Assembly (NCBI GenBank): GCA_944383765.1
Contig: CALWQT010000001.1
Location: 1-64,000 of the forward strand
DNA from: an uncultured Lachnospiraceae bacterium
GTDB lineage: Bacteria > Bacillota > Clostridia > Lachnospirales > Lachnospiraceae
Length of the DNA stretch: 64,000 nucleotides
Direction of reading: 5' to 3'
This document shows, piece after piece, positions 32,701-42,014 of the stretch. How positions within the stretch are numbered: position 1 is the stretch's first letter; each line of letters opens with the position of its first letter. The notes beneath the pieces are model-generated. The model saw only the letters and a list, made by a program, of their open reading frames with translations. It did not search any database and was not told the origin of the DNA. Made by a program: the position numbers and the translations under genes.

Positions 32701-33584
32701 AAAACAAATTTCATATCATCCGGGAGAGGAGCTTCGAAATGAAGCTCCTTTTTTGTGATGGGATGAAGGAAACAGAGGGTATGGGAATGGAGAGCCTGAC
32801 GGTTGATGAGCGAATAATCCGGACAGTACAGGAAATCGCCGGGCAGAGGGTGACCGATATAGGACATGTGCACCCGTATCTGATGGGTGCGCCCAGTTTC
32901 CAGACGAAGGCTTACCAGGGAAACGTCCAGCCTTTCATGGTAAGAAATCCGGCGGTAGTGAGTGCGGGCGGATTCTCCAAGATGGAAGTCTACTTTTCGT
33001 TGGATAATGGAATCTCCGGCCCGGGCAATAGGGGCATCGATGATCCCTTCCATGGGGACTTTGCCCAGAGCTACGGCCAGATATTCCCTGTGTATCTGCC
33101 GCTGGGCCATCATGGAAGAAAGGATACAGGCGGAAAGCATATGTTTGGCTATGACCAGAAGTCCGGAAGTATCTTTATCCAGCCTGCCGGTAGCCCGGTA
33201 GACAAAAGGAATATTCCGGGAAGAAAAATAGTAGGCGAGCCCGTTGGCAAGGGTGTTGGTGAAGTTCCCGAGAGAAGGGTGGATAGGAACTCCGGCCGCT
33301 TTGTTGACGACTAAAATATCTTCGTCTTCATAAACAATATCCAGAGCCATAGGAACCGGAACGATAGTCTGGGAAGGAATATCGTCGGGAATCCGGATGC
33401 GGAGGGTCTCTCCGGGGAGGAGACAGTAATTGGTAAAGACAGGTTTCTCTCCTGCCAGGATATGACCGGGATTTTTTTTCAGCTGAAGGATCACATGTTT
33501 GGAATAACCAAGATTTCTCAGATAATGGTCAACTGTGGTTCCGGCGCAGGAAGACTCAATCAGATATTCCAGGGTTCTTGCCAT
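32691..33584 (-). CDS. RluD-family pseudouridine synthase
   Basis: A 297-residue RNA pseudouridine synthase. An S4-like N-terminal part (SSCAGTTVDHYLRNLGYSKH) precedes the catalytic domain. IVYEDEDILVVNKAAGVPIH is the usual opening, and the catalytic Asp lies in ATGRLDKDTSGLLVIAK near residue 137. LETGRTHQIRVHMSYIGHPL is the third motif. It targets 23S rRNA or tRNA; the exact uridine cannot be told. It overlaps the DNA polymerase IV gene by 29 bases and is probably cotranscribed with it. Confidence 0.88.
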   Translation of the reverse strand: MARTLEYLIESSCAGTTVDHYLRNLGYSKHVILQLKKNPGHILAGEKPVFTNYCLLPGETLRIRIPDDIPSQTIVPVPMALDIVYEDEDILVVNKAAGVPIHPSLGNFTNTLANGLAYYFSSRNIPFVYRATGRLDKDTSGLLVIAKHMLSACILSSMMAQRQIHREYLAVALGKVPMEGIIDAPIARAGDSIIQRKVDFHLGESARTHYRRISYHERLDVSLVSLRLETGRTHQIRVHMSYIGHPLPGDFLYCPDYSLINRQALHSHTLCFLHPITKKELHFEAPLPDDMKFVFQS

Positions 33585-34836
33585 GATTTTCTTCGGTTCC
33601 TTTCTTCATATATTTCTGTTTGGCGGCAGCGTGGTCAACGGGAGAGTCTTTTTTCAGAAAGCTGGCCCGCTTGATGCTGTCGGTACCAAAGCGGCTGCGG
33701 ATGGCATCTACGGCTTTTTCCATTTCCAGCCGTTTTCTGTCCTGTTCGGTTTCAAACAGGCTCATTTGCACAAAGCCATGCCCGGTGATTTTTCCGGTGC
33801 GTATCCCGATCAGTCTTACCGGTGTCAGGTCCCAGAATTCTTTTAACAGGCGGCAGGCTTCTTTGTAGATCACAGAGGTGGAGTCTGTAGGGGTGGAGAG
33901 GATTCCCTGATGGGAAAACGAATGAAATCTCCAGTCAGTCAGTTCCACGCAGACCAGGCCGCAGAGAACTTCATCAGCTCTCAGCCTGGCGCCTACCGTT
34001 TCAGCCAGGCTGAGAAGGACCTGAAAGGCTTCTTCGTAGCTGTCTGCATCTTTTGCCAGGGTGATACGGTTGCCGTATCCTTTGGTGACAGGTTCCCGTT
34101 GTTCCACAGGAGAATCATCAATGCCATTGGCATAGTTATAGATAACCTGAGAATATTTTTCACCCAGATGGGAACGCAGCAGGCTTAAACGGCTGTTTGC
34201 CAGCTGGCCGATGGTGTGGATGCCGATGGCTTCCAGCTTTTTCTGGGCGGCTCCTCCAACAAAAAAGAGATCCCTGATGGGAAGAGGCCACATTTTTTTC
34301 TCGATTTCTTCCGCGTAAAGGGTATGGGTCTTGTCTGGTTTTTCAAAATCAGAAGCCATTTTTGCCAGCAGTTTGTTAGGACCAATCCCTACATTGACGG
34401 TAAATCCCAGCTCCTTTTTTATCCGGCTGCGGATCCGGTCAGCAGTTTCCAAAGGGCTTCCGAACAGATGGATGGTTTCCGTCATATCCAGAAAGGCTTC
34501 ATCAATACTGAATTTCTCTATGTCAGGCGTATATTCTTCCAGAATCTTCATCATAGCGTGGGAATATTCCTGATAAATACGGAAGTTTGCCGGAACTGTT
34601 AGCAGGGAAGGACATTTTTTCCGGGCCTGTGCAAGAGGCTCACCGGTGATGATGCCGTATTTTTTTGCAGGGGTAGATTTGGCCAGTACGATACCGTGGC
34701 GTTTGCTGGCATCTCCCCCCACAGCGGAGGGGACGGTGCGCAGATCCAGGGCTTCCGGGTCTTCCTTCAGACGGTGGACCGATTCCCAGCTTAAAAAAGC
34801 AGAGTTTACATCAATATGAAAAATCAGCCGTTCCAT
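33556..34836 (-). CDS. dinB: DNA polymerase IV (Y-family, DinB)
   Basis: A 426-residue translesion polymerase. The palm motif IFHIDVNSAFLSWESV carries the first metal-binding Asp. KFSIDEAFLDMT carries the Asp-Glu pair near residue 108. The helix-hairpin-helix thumb is around GIGPNKLLAKMASDF and AIGIHTIGQLAN. The little-finger domain follows. It ends before a canonical clamp-binding peptide, although VQMSLFET (QMSLF) near residue 375 fits a beta-clamp motif. The start at 34836 is set by AAGGAGG eight to ten bases upstream. It works in damage-tolerant synthesis. No LexA-type operator was seen. Confidence 0.9.
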   Translation of the reverse strand: MERLIFHIDVNSAFLSWESVHRLKEDPEALDLRTVPSAVGGDASKRHGIVLAKSTPAKKYGIITGEPLAQARKKCPSLLTVPANFRIYQEYSHAMMKILEEYTPDIEKFSIDEAFLDMTETIHLFGSPLETADRIRSRIKKELGFTVNVGIGPNKLLAKMASDFEKPDKTHTLYAEEIEKKMWPLPIRDLFFVGGAAQKKLEAIGIHTIGQLANSRLSLLRSHLGEKYSQVIYNYANGIDDSPVEQREPVTKGYGNRITLAKDADSYEEAFQVLLSLAETVGARLRADEVLCGLVCVELTDWRFHSFSHQGILSTPTDSTSVIYKEACRLLKEFWDLTPVRLIGIRTGKITGHGFVQMSLFETEQDRKRLEMEKAVDAIRSRFGTDSIKRASFLKKDSPVDHAAAKQKYMKKGTEENHGKNPGISD

Positions 34837-34954
34837 GCAGCAGCCTCCTTTTATAATTTCTGTAAGCAGTATACCAGAATGTATGTTCGGCTGCAAGATG
34901 GGAACGGACAGGGAGAGGGCATATTGGAAAAAAGAAAGGAATAGGATAGAAAGA

Positions 34955-36235
34955 ATGGGAGAGGAAAGCAGGGATAAAATGGGAAGAAGAAGCAAGTGGG
35001 CAGCATTTCTTCTGACAGCAGTGCTGGCAGGAACAGGAGGAAGCTTTTTTGCGTATGGGGAAACAGAAGACAGCCGGAAGGAAGGACAGAAACAGGAATT
35101 ACAGCTGTATGCCCAGGCGGCAGTCCTGATGGACGGAGATTCCGGAAGAATCCTTTACGGAAAAAATGAAACGGAACGGCGTGCCATGGCCAGTACGACG
35201 AAAATCATGACCTGCATCCTGGCGCTGGAAGAAGGAGAACCGGACCAGATCATAGAGTTTTCTAAAAAAGCGGCTTCCCAGCCGGAAGTACATCTGGGAG
35301 CGGCTTCCGGTCAAAGCTTTTATCTGAAAGACCTGTTATACTCTCTGATGCTGGAATCCCATAATGATACGGCAGTGGCTATTGCAGAGGGCATTGATGG
35401 AACCGTGGAACAATTTGCAGAGAGAATGAACCGGAAGGCAGAAGAACTGGGGTGTAAAAATACCTGGTTTGTAACACCGAATGGACTGGATGCTTCTTCG
35501 GCAGATGAGAAGGGAAGGGAAAGGGCCCATTCCACGACAGCGGCAGACCTGGCAAGAATCATGCAGTATTGTATTTATGAATCTCCGAAAAAAGAGGATT
35601 TTCTGACAGTTACCCGTACAGCCAGTTATACGTTTCACGATGTGAAGGGAGCCCATACCTATTCCTGTAATAACCATAATGCCTTTCTTACTATGATGGA
35701 CGGGGCGTTGTCGGGAAAAACAGGTTTTACGGGAGAAGCCGGTTATTCTTACGTGGGAGCCCTTGAGAGGGACGGGAAATCATTGATCGTGGCGTTGTTA
35801 GGCTGTGGCTGGCCTCCCAATAAAACCTACAAATGGTCAGACACCAGAACATTGATGGAGTATGGACTGGATGAGTATGAATACAGGGAAGTATGGCAGG
35901 AGCGGGATTTTCCTCCTGCAAAAGTAGAAGGGGGAATTCCGGCAGACGGAAATCTGGGTGAAACAGCTACGGTTCCGGTGGGAATCCCTCTGGATGCAGC
36001 AGAACGTTCTCTGAAAGTCCTTATGAAAGATGGGGAAAACGTATCGGTCAGATATGAAAAAAAAGAAAAACTGCAGGCCCCGGTGAAGGAAGGGGATGAG
36101 ATGGGAACGGTCCGTTACCTGCTGGAAGGGCAGGAATGCGCATCGTTTCCGGTTGTTGCCTTGGGGGATGTGGAGAAGATTACATTTTCCTGGTGCCTGG
36201 ACCATACCATACGTTCCGACTTTCTATTTAATTGA
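34955..36235 (+). CDS. D-alanyl-D-alanine carboxypeptidase (PBP5/DacF-like)
   Basis: A 426-residue exported serine peptidase. After a short basic start comes a signal sequence (KWAAFLLTAVLAGTGGSFFAYG). The active-site Ser lies in ASTTKIMT (Ser-x-x-Lys). The second motif is SHNDTA and the third KTGFTGEAGYS, all in order and spacing of class A low-molecular-weight PBPs (Peptidase S11). A PBP5-C-like domain follows (~residues 310-420), ending in a hydrophobic SDFLFN rather than a clear amphipathic anchor. The start may be 34955 or 34979. It trims the terminal D-Ala of peptidoglycan outside the membrane. Confidence 0.88.
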   Translation: MGEESRDKMGRRSKWAAFLLTAVLAGTGGSFFAYGETEDSRKEGQKQELQLYAQAAVLMDGDSGRILYGKNETERRAMASTTKIMTCILALEEGEPDQIIEFSKKAASQPEVHLGAASGQSFYLKDLLYSLMLESHNDTAVAIAEGIDGTVEQFAERMNRKAEELGCKNTWFVTPNGLDASSADEKGRERAHSTTAADLARIMQYCIYESPKKEDFLTVTRTASYTFHDVKGAHTYSCNNHNAFLTMMDGALSGKTGFTGEAGYSYVGALERDGKSLIVALLGCGWPPNKTYKWSDTRTLMEYGLDEYEYREVWQERDFPPAKVEGGIPADGNLGETATVPVGIPLDAAERSLKVLMKDGENVSVRYEKKEKLQAPVKEGDEMGTVRYLLEGQECASFPVVALGDVEKITFSWCLDHTIRSDFLFN

Positions 36236-36404
36236 GGGAAAATGGGAGACTAACTGAAAATTTTGGCAAATTTCCCTAAAATAACTTGCAATTTTCGTGC
36301 AGTCGTTATACAATTAAAATCGGCAGAAATTGGATTTACCAAGCAATAGTTTGTTAAATATCTAACCACTGTTGTGAAAATATTACAAAATGGAGGACTG
36401 CAAA

Positions 36405-37859
36405 ATGAGTAATTCAGCACAAACGTCAGCAAGTAATCGTATCAATCTGTTACTTGATGAAAACAGTTTTGTGGAAGTTGGCGGTTATGTAACAGCCAGA
36501 AATACCGACTTCAACATGACTGCGAAGGAAACACCTGCCGATGGCGTGGTTACCGGTTACGGCACTATCAATGGCGGGCTTGTGTATGTGTACAGCCAGG
36601 ATGCGTCTGTTATGGGCGGCTCTATGGGTGAGATGCATGCAAAGAAAATTTCTAACATTTATTCCATGGCTATGAAGATGGGGGCCCCGGTGATCGGGCT
36701 TGTAGACTGTGCCGGATTAAGGCTTCAGGAGGCAACCGATGCATTGGCTGGTTTTGGCGGATTATATCTGTCCCAGACTATGGCTTCCGGAGTGATTCCT
36801 CAGATCTGTGGAATTTTTGGTTCCTGCGGTGGTGGTATGGCAGTTTCAGCTGCCCTTGCGGACTTTACATTTATGGAGGAGAAAACAGGAAAGCTGTTTG
36901 TGAATTCTCCCAATGCTCTTTCTGGTAATTATAAAGAAAAATGTGATACCTCTTCTGCCGGATTCCAGAGTGAGGAAACCGGAATGGTGGACTTTACTGG
37001 TTCAGAAGAAGAAATCCTGGAAGGTATCCGGACACTGATTTCCATTCTGCCTGCTAATAATGAAGATGATATGTCTTACGATGAGTGTACCGATGATCTG
37101 AACCGTATCTGCGATGGCCTGGAAGGCTGGGCAGGAGATACGAGAGAGGCTTTGGTCACCATTTCTGATGATAACTTTTTCCTGGAGACGAAAAAAGAAT
37201 ATGGTCCGGCTATGGTAACCGGCTTTATCCGGTTAAATGGCATGACTGTAGGCTGTGTAGCCAACCGTACGGAAGTATACGGAGAAAACGGAGAGAAAGA
37301 AAAAGAGTTTGGCGGCGGCCTGACTGCCAGGGGCTGTGAGAAAGCAGCAGATTTTGTGAATTTCTGTGATGCATTCAATATTCCTGTGCTCACTCTGGTG
37401 AATGTAAACGGGTATCAGGCTGTGAAGTGTACAGAGAAGAAAATTGCAAAAGCGGCAGCCAGACTGACATATGCGTTTGCCAATGCGTCTGTGCCGAAGG
37501 TAACGGTAATCACAGGAAAAGCATATGGTACGGCTTATCTGACCATGGCAAGCAAAGCAATAGGAGCTGATATCGTATATGCATGGCCGGGAGCAGAAAT
37601 CGGTATGATGGATGCTGATATGGCGGCTAAGATCATGTATGTGGATGAGATTGCGGCTTCTGAAGATGGGGCGGCGCTGGTCAAGGAAAAGGCTGACCAG
37701 TACAGAAACCTTCAGTCCAGTGCTCTGGCTGCGGCAAAGAGAGGTTACGTCGATGATATCATCGAAGCAGCAGAGACCAGAAAACGGGTGATCGCAGCAT
37801 TTGAGATGCTGTTTACCAAAAGAGAGGACAGACCGGCTAAAAAACATGGAACGGTTTAA
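36405..37859 (+). CDS. Acyl-CoA carboxyltransferase subunit, MmdA/12S-like
   Basis: A 484-residue biotin-dependent carboxyltransferase of the crotonase fold. The two oxyanion regions are FGSCGGGMAVSAALADFTFM near residue 145 and KAYGTAYLTMASKAIGAD near 370, followed by VYAWPGAEIGMMDADMAAKI. It corresponds to methylmalonyl-CoA decarboxylase alpha or the 12S subunit of transcarboxylase. The ATG at 36405 follows GGAGG by eight bases. It is the first of five closely spaced genes with OadG-like, biotin carrier, OadB and OadA-like products. The acyl-CoA could be methylmalonyl-, malonyl- or glutaconyl-CoA. Confidence 0.87.
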   Translation: MSNSAQTSASNRINLLLDENSFVEVGGYVTARNTDFNMTAKETPADGVVTGYGTINGGLVYVYSQDASVMGGSMGEMHAKKISNIYSMAMKMGAPVIGLVDCAGLRLQEATDALAGFGGLYLSQTMASGVIPQICGIFGSCGGGMAVSAALADFTFMEEKTGKLFVNSPNALSGNYKEKCDTSSAGFQSEETGMVDFTGSEEEILEGIRTLISILPANNEDDMSYDECTDDLNRICDGLEGWAGDTREALVTISDDNFFLETKKEYGPAMVTGFIRLNGMTVGCVANRTEVYGENGEKEKEFGGGLTARGCEKAADFVNFCDAFNIPVLTLVNVNGYQAVKCTEKKIAKAAARLTYAFANASVPKVTVITGKAYGTAYLTMASKAIGADIVYAWPGAEIGMMDADMAAKIMYVDEIAASEDGAALVKEKADQYRNLQSSALAAAKRGYVDDIIEAAETRKRVIAAFEMLFTKREDRPAKKHGTV

Positions 37860-37878
37860 AAATGAGGTGATGTAAGAT

Positions 37879-38652
37879 ATGAGAAAGATAAAGAAAGGGA
37901 TATTGGCGCTGTGCATCACAGCGGGCCTGTTTTCTCTGTCAGCTTGCAGTTCTTCCCAGGAAGAGACGGCATCAAGCCTGGACCTGAATACTTCTACACA
38001 GATTTCCATGGTTTCGGAAAGCCTGATCAGTCAGATCACATCAATTCCGGAAGAAGAGCTGGAAGGGATGATCGCAGTCCAGGAAGAAAACGGCGAGATG
38101 GCCCTGGCAGAAGCAATGACTTCCTGGCAGAACGTGATGCCGGATACAGGAGCATTTGTAAAAGTAGAGAATTCAGTTGCGGATAAAGCAGATGATGAGT
38201 ATGTTTGTCAGATGGTAGTCCAGTTTGAGGAACGCCTGGCAGATTGTGATATTTATTATGATACGAAAAGCGGAGAAGTGACGTCCATCAGTATTTCTCC
38301 CCGTTATACGGTGGGAGAGAGAATGGCAAAAGCCGGTATGAATACTTTGATCGGAATGGGAACCGTATTTCTGGTGCTGATTTTCATCAGCCTGATCATT
38401 GACTGCTTCAAGTACATTAACTTATGGGAAAGCAAACAGGCAGCAGGAAAGAATCAGTCCGGAGAAACAGGGGCTGATCAGAAGCAGGTTGCAGTATCTG
38501 CAGCAGAAAGCGGAGAAGAAAATCTGGTTGACGACCTGGAACTGGTGGCTGTTATCACAGCAGCGATCGCTGCATCCACAGGAACATCTTCCGATGGCCT
38601 GGTAGTAAGGTCCATCAGACGTGTGCCAGGTGCAAAATGGAAAAGAGTTTAA
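37879..38652 (+). CDS. OadG-like gamma subunit with lipoprotein N-terminal extension
   Basis: A 257-residue protein in the OadG position. It has a lipoprotein signal (lipobox LSAC-S, Cys at residue 24), then ~120 residues of acidic outer domain (EEELEGMIAVQEENGEM). A single transmembrane helix follows (MNTLIGMGTVFLVLIFISLI). The cytoplasmic OadG tail has LVAVITAAIAASTGTSSDGL and ends RSIRRVPGAKWKRV. Classical OadG is 80-130 residues with only the helix and tail. The extension would sit outside the membrane next to the Na+ pump. Role is structural in the known complex. Confidence 0.8.
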   Translation: MRKIKKGILALCITAGLFSLSACSSSQEETASSLDLNTSTQISMVSESLISQITSIPEEELEGMIAVQEENGEMALAEAMTSWQNVMPDTGAFVKVENSVADKADDEYVCQMVVQFEERLADCDIYYDTKSGEVTSISISPRYTVGERMAKAGMNTLIGMGTVFLVLIFISLIIDCFKYINLWESKQAAGKNQSGETGADQKQVAVSAAESGEENLVDDLELVAVITAAIAASTGTSSDGLVVRSIRRVPGAKWKRV

Positions 38653-38671
38653 TTTAGGAGGAAGATAAGAT

Positions 38672-39034
38672 ATGAAGAATTATACGATAACCGTAAATGG
38701 CAATGTATATGAGGTAACAGTAGAAGAGGGAACCGGAACAGGAGCGGCTCCGGCAGCGCCGAAAGCAGCTCCGGCAGCTCCTAAGGCAGCACCGAAAGCA
38801 GTTTCCCAGGGTGCGCAGGGCTCTGTAACAGTAGCAGCACCTATGCCTGGAAAAATCCTTGGTATTAAGGCAAGTGCAGGACAGGCAGTCAAGAAAGGGG
38901 AAGTTCTGGTAATCCTGGAAGCCATGAAGATGGAAAATGAAATTGTGGCTCCGGAAGATGGAACGGTAGCATCGATCAACGTGGCAAACGGCGATTCTGT
39001 AGAGGCAGGCGCAACCATCGCGACTTTAAACTAA
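38672..39034 (+). CDS. Biotin carboxyl carrier subunit of the decarboxylase
   Basis: A 120-residue protein. Residues 1-20 are the usual beta start (MKNYTITVNGNVYEVTVEEG), residues ~25-50 an Ala/Pro/Lys linker (APAAPKAAPKAV), and the last 70 residues a biotinyl domain. The biotinylated Lys lies in EAMKMENEI near residue 87. AGGAGG precedes the start. It would carry CO2 between the two carboxyltransferases and the membrane pump, as in MmdC or the 1.3S transcarboxylase subunit. Confidence 0.92.
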   Translation: MKNYTITVNGNVYEVTVEEGTGTGAAPAAPKAAPAAPKAAPKAVSQGAQGSVTVAAPMPGKILGIKASAGQAVKKGEVLVILEAMKMENEIVAPEDGTVASINVANGDSVEAGATIATLN

Positions 39035-39084
39035 TGACTGGATCAGATGCGTAAGTTGAGCGTATCTTTATGGAGGGATAAACC

Positions 39085-40236
39085 ATGGAATATATTATGA
39101 CCACATTTGGGAATCTTCTTCAGCAGACAGCATTTGCCAATCTGACCTGGGGCAATTTTGTAATGATCGCAGTTGCATTTATCTTTCTGTATCTGGCGAT
39201 CAAAAAGGGGTTTGAACCTCTTTTGCTGGTCCCCATCTCTTTTGGTATGCTTCTTGTCAATATTTACCCGGATATCATGCTGAGCCCGGAAGATTCCGCA
39301 AACGGGGTGGGAGGCCTGCTTCATTATTTTTATCTGCTGGATGAATGGAGTATCCTGCCTTCCCTGATCTTTATGGGTGTTGGCGCCATGACGGATTTTG
39401 GCCCGCTGATCGCCAATCCAAAGAGTTTCCTGCTTGGTGCGGCAGCCCAGTTTGGTATTTACGGAGCTTATTTCCTTGCCATCTTCATGGGATTTAATGA
39501 TAAGGCGGCAGCAGCAATCTCCATTATCGGAGGAGCTGACGGCCCTACATCGATTTTCCTGTGCGGGAAGCTGGGACAGAAAGAATTTATGGGACCGATT
39601 GCTGTGGCAGCCTATTCTTACATGGCTCTGGTGCCTATCATTCAGCCCCCGATCATGAAACTGCTGACCACAGAGGAAGAACGGAAGATTAAGATGGAGC
39701 AGCTCCGGCCAGTATCCAAACTGGAGAAGATACTGTTCCCCATTATCGTAACCGTTGTTGTCTGCCTGATCCTTCCTACCACAGCTCCTCTTGTAGGTAT
39801 GCTGATGTTAGGAAATCTGTTCCGGGAATGCGGCGTGGTGAAACAGCTGTCAGAAACAGCATCCAATGCATTGATGTATATTGTAGTAATCGTGCTTGGT
39901 ACATCAGTAGGAGCTACCACCAGTGCGGAAGCCTTCCTGAAAATGACTACCATTAAAATCGTGATCCTGGGTCTTGTGGCATTTGCCCTTGGTACAGCTG
40001 CAGGTGTTATCTTTGGAAAGATCATGTGCAAAGTAACGGGAGGAAAGGTAAACCCGCTGATCGGTTCTGCAGGTGTATCCGCAGTGCCGATGGCTGCCCG
40101 TGTATCCCAGAAGGTGGGGTCTGAGGCAGATCCTACCAACTTCCTGCTCATGCACGCCATGGGGCCCAACGTGGCAGGAGTGATCGGAACGGCAGTTGCT
40201 GCCGGAGCGTTTATGGCTATTTTTGGAGTAAAGTAA
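39085..40236 (+). CDS. Na+-translocating decarboxylase beta subunit (OadB/MmdB-like)
   Basis: A 383-residue membrane protein with about ten hydrophobic segments. Family landmarks are PSLIFMGVGAMTDFGPLIANP, IIGGADGPTSIFL with the essential Asp of the Na+ path, MALVPIIQPPIMKLLTTEEE, the GNLFRECGVV region, and the closing FLLMHAMGPNVAGVIGTAVA. It decarboxylates carboxybiotin and drives Na+ out. GGAGG precedes the ATG. It lies between the biotin carrier and OadA-like genes. Confidence 0.93.
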   Translation: MEYIMTTFGNLLQQTAFANLTWGNFVMIAVAFIFLYLAIKKGFEPLLLVPISFGMLLVNIYPDIMLSPEDSANGVGGLLHYFYLLDEWSILPSLIFMGVGAMTDFGPLIANPKSFLLGAAAQFGIYGAYFLAIFMGFNDKAAAAISIIGGADGPTSIFLCGKLGQKEFMGPIAVAAYSYMALVPIIQPPIMKLLTTEEERKIKMEQLRPVSKLEKILFPIIVTVVVCLILPTTAPLVGMLMLGNLFRECGVVKQLSETASNALMYIVVIVLGTSVGATTSAEAFLKMTTIKIVILGLVAFALGTAAGVIFGKIMCKVTGGKVNPLIGSAGVSAVPMAARVSQKVGSEADPTNFLLMHAMGPNVAGVIGTAVAAGAFMAIFGVK

Positions 40237-40264
40237 CAACAGTGGAAGATTAGGAGGAATAATC

Positions 40265-41677
40265 ATGGCTGAAATAGAGAAAAAACCGGTCAAGATTGTA
40301 GAGACTGTCCTGCGTGACGCCCATCAGTCTTTGATCGCAACAAGAATGTCTACGGAACAGATGCTTCCTATTATAGAGAAGATGGACAAAGTAGGATTCC
40401 ATGCAGTAGAATGCTGGGGCGGCGCGACCTTTGACGCTTCTCTCCGTTTCCTGAAAGAAGATCCCTGGGAAAGACTGAGAAAGCTGAGAGACGGTTTTAA
40501 ACATACCAAGCTGCAGATGCTGTTCCGTGGCCAGAATATCCTTGGCTATAATCACTATGCGGATGATGTGGTAGAATATTTTGTACAGAAATCAGTAGCG
40601 AATGGTATTGATATTATCAGAATCTTTGACTGTCTGAATGATATCCGGAATTTAAAGACAGCAGTAAAGGCAGCGAATAAAGAAAAAGCCCATGCCCAGA
40701 TCGCTCTGTGCTATACACTGGGAGATGCTTATACGCTGGATTACTGGAAGACCATTGCTAAAGAGATTGAAGAGATGGGGGCAGATTCCCTGTGCATCAA
40801 AGATATGGCAGGGCTGCTGACCCCGTATGCGGCAGAAGAACTGGTAGGAGCTTTGAAAGAATCCACCAGCCTTCCCATTGACCTGCATACCCATTATACG
40901 TCCGGTGTGGCTTCCATGACTTACTTAAAGGCTGTGGAAGCAGGCTGCGACATTATCGACTGTGCGATGAGCCCGTTCGCTCTGGGTACCAGCCAGCCGG
41001 CTACAGAGGTTATGGTGGAAACTTTCCGGGGAACTCCTTACGATACCGGTTATGACCAGAACCTTCTGGCTGAAATCGCAGAATATTTCCGTCCCATGAG
41101 GGAAGAAGCGTTGAAGAGCGGTCTTCTGAATCCGAAGGTGCTGGGCGTGAATATCAAGACTCTTCAGTATCAGGTTCCCGGCGGTATGCTTTCCAATCTG
41201 GTGTCCCAGCTGAAGGAAGCAGGGCAGGAAGACAAATATCAGGAAGTACTGGAAGAAATCCCGAGAGTAAGAAAAGACTTTGGAGAGCCTCCGTTAGTAA
41301 CCCCGTCTTCCCAGATTGTAGGAACCCAGGCAGTTATGAACGTGATTTCCGGAGAGCGGTATAAGATTGTTCCAAAGGAATCCAAGAAAATCATGCTTGG
41401 CGAGTTTGGCCAGACAGTAAAACCTTTTAATGCAGAAGTTCAGAAAAAGATCATCGGTGATGAGACACCTATTACCTGCCGTCCGGCAGACCTGATTCCG
41501 CCGCAGCTGCCTCAGTTCGAAAAAGAGTGCGCCCAGTGGAAGCAGCAGGATGAAGATGTTCTGTCTTACGCATTGTTCCCGAAGGTAGCGGAAGAGTTTT
41601 TCAAATACCGGGAAGCACAGCAGAAAAAAGTGGATGTGACGGTAGCGGATACGGCCAGCCAGGCATATCCGGTATAA
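40265..41677 (+). CDS. Oxaloacetate decarboxylase alpha / pyruvate carboxylase subunit B-like (5S-like)
   Basis: A 470-residue TIM-barrel carboxyltransferase of the keto-acid type. Signature stretches are ETVLRDAHQSLIATRMSTEQ with the metal-binding Asp, MLFRGQNILGYNHYADD, CIKDMAGLLTPYAAEEL with the catalytic Lys, and HTHYTSGVASM with two metal His. It ends after the PYC/OADA domain and has no C-terminal biotin domain, so it depends on the separate carrier. This matches the 5S subunit of transcarboxylase. It transfers carboxyl groups from oxaloacetate. AGGAGG precedes the start and a strong terminator follows the operon. Confidence 0.9.
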   Translation: MAEIEKKPVKIVETVLRDAHQSLIATRMSTEQMLPIIEKMDKVGFHAVECWGGATFDASLRFLKEDPWERLRKLRDGFKHTKLQMLFRGQNILGYNHYADDVVEYFVQKSVANGIDIIRIFDCLNDIRNLKTAVKAANKEKAHAQIALCYTLGDAYTLDYWKTIAKEIEEMGADSLCIKDMAGLLTPYAAEELVGALKESTSLPIDLHTHYTSGVASMTYLKAVEAGCDIIDCAMSPFALGTSQPATEVMVETFRGTPYDTGYDQNLLAEIAEYFRPMREEALKSGLLNPKVLGVNIKTLQYQVPGGMLSNLVSQLKEAGQEDKYQEVLEEIPRVRKDFGEPPLVTPSSQIVGTQAVMNVISGERYKIVPKESKKIMLGEFGQTVKPFNAEVQKKIIGDETPITCRPADLIPPQLPQFEKECAQWKQQDEDVLSYALFPKVAEEFFKYREAQQKKVDVTVADTASQAYPV

Positions 41678-41700
41678 AAAATCAGAAAAGAAATAAGGAA

Positions 41701-41739
41701 AAAACACAGAAAACTGAAAAAGTTTTCTGTGTTTTTTTT
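41701..41739. terminator. Intrinsic terminator of the decarboxylase operon
   Basis: AAAACACAGAAAACT pairs perfectly with AGTTTTCTGTGTTTT around GAAAA, followed by further T residues. Confidence 0.9.
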
Positions 41740-41791
41740 AGATAATCGTAAAAATTTTTACGAAAAACGAAATTTTATCTTATATACATTC

Positions 41792-41820
41792 TTGCCTGCG
41801 AAACATAAATGTCGTATAAT
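41792..41820 (+). promoter_or_regulatory. Promoter of the giant secreted-protein gene
   Basis: TTGCCT-17 nt-TATAAT, perfect -10 box, ~98 bases before the ATG. The leader is AT-rich with no clear riboswitch; 41678-41791 otherwise holds only the upstream terminator. Confidence 0.7.
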
Positions 41821-41918
41821 GAGAAATAATGGATATATTTTGCCCGTAATAATGGGTATCTTATGATAATAATAACCAATACCAGTATTAGTATAAACAT
41901 AAACGGGGAGATGACTAC

Positions 41919-42014
41919 ATGATAAAGTTATTTTCAAAGGCAAGAAAAAGCAAGATGGCAGGGCTGCTGATCTGTTCTATGATGATGCAGAATATTTCAG
42001 GCTTGGCCCAGGCA
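41919..42014 (+). other. Signal peptide of the giant protein
   Basis: Basic n-region MIKLFSKARKSK, hydrophobic core AGLLICSMMM, and AQA-G at residues 30-33 as signal-peptidase I site. The Cys at residue 19 has no lipobox after it, so it is a secreted rather than lipoprotein signal. Confidence 0.7.

Noticed and set aside
36236-36404. Promoter before the decarboxylase operon (TTGCAA and TATACA near 36,290)
   Set aside because: The spacing is only 15 bases and the boxes are weak, so I did not annotate it, although a promoter in this 169-base gap is likely.
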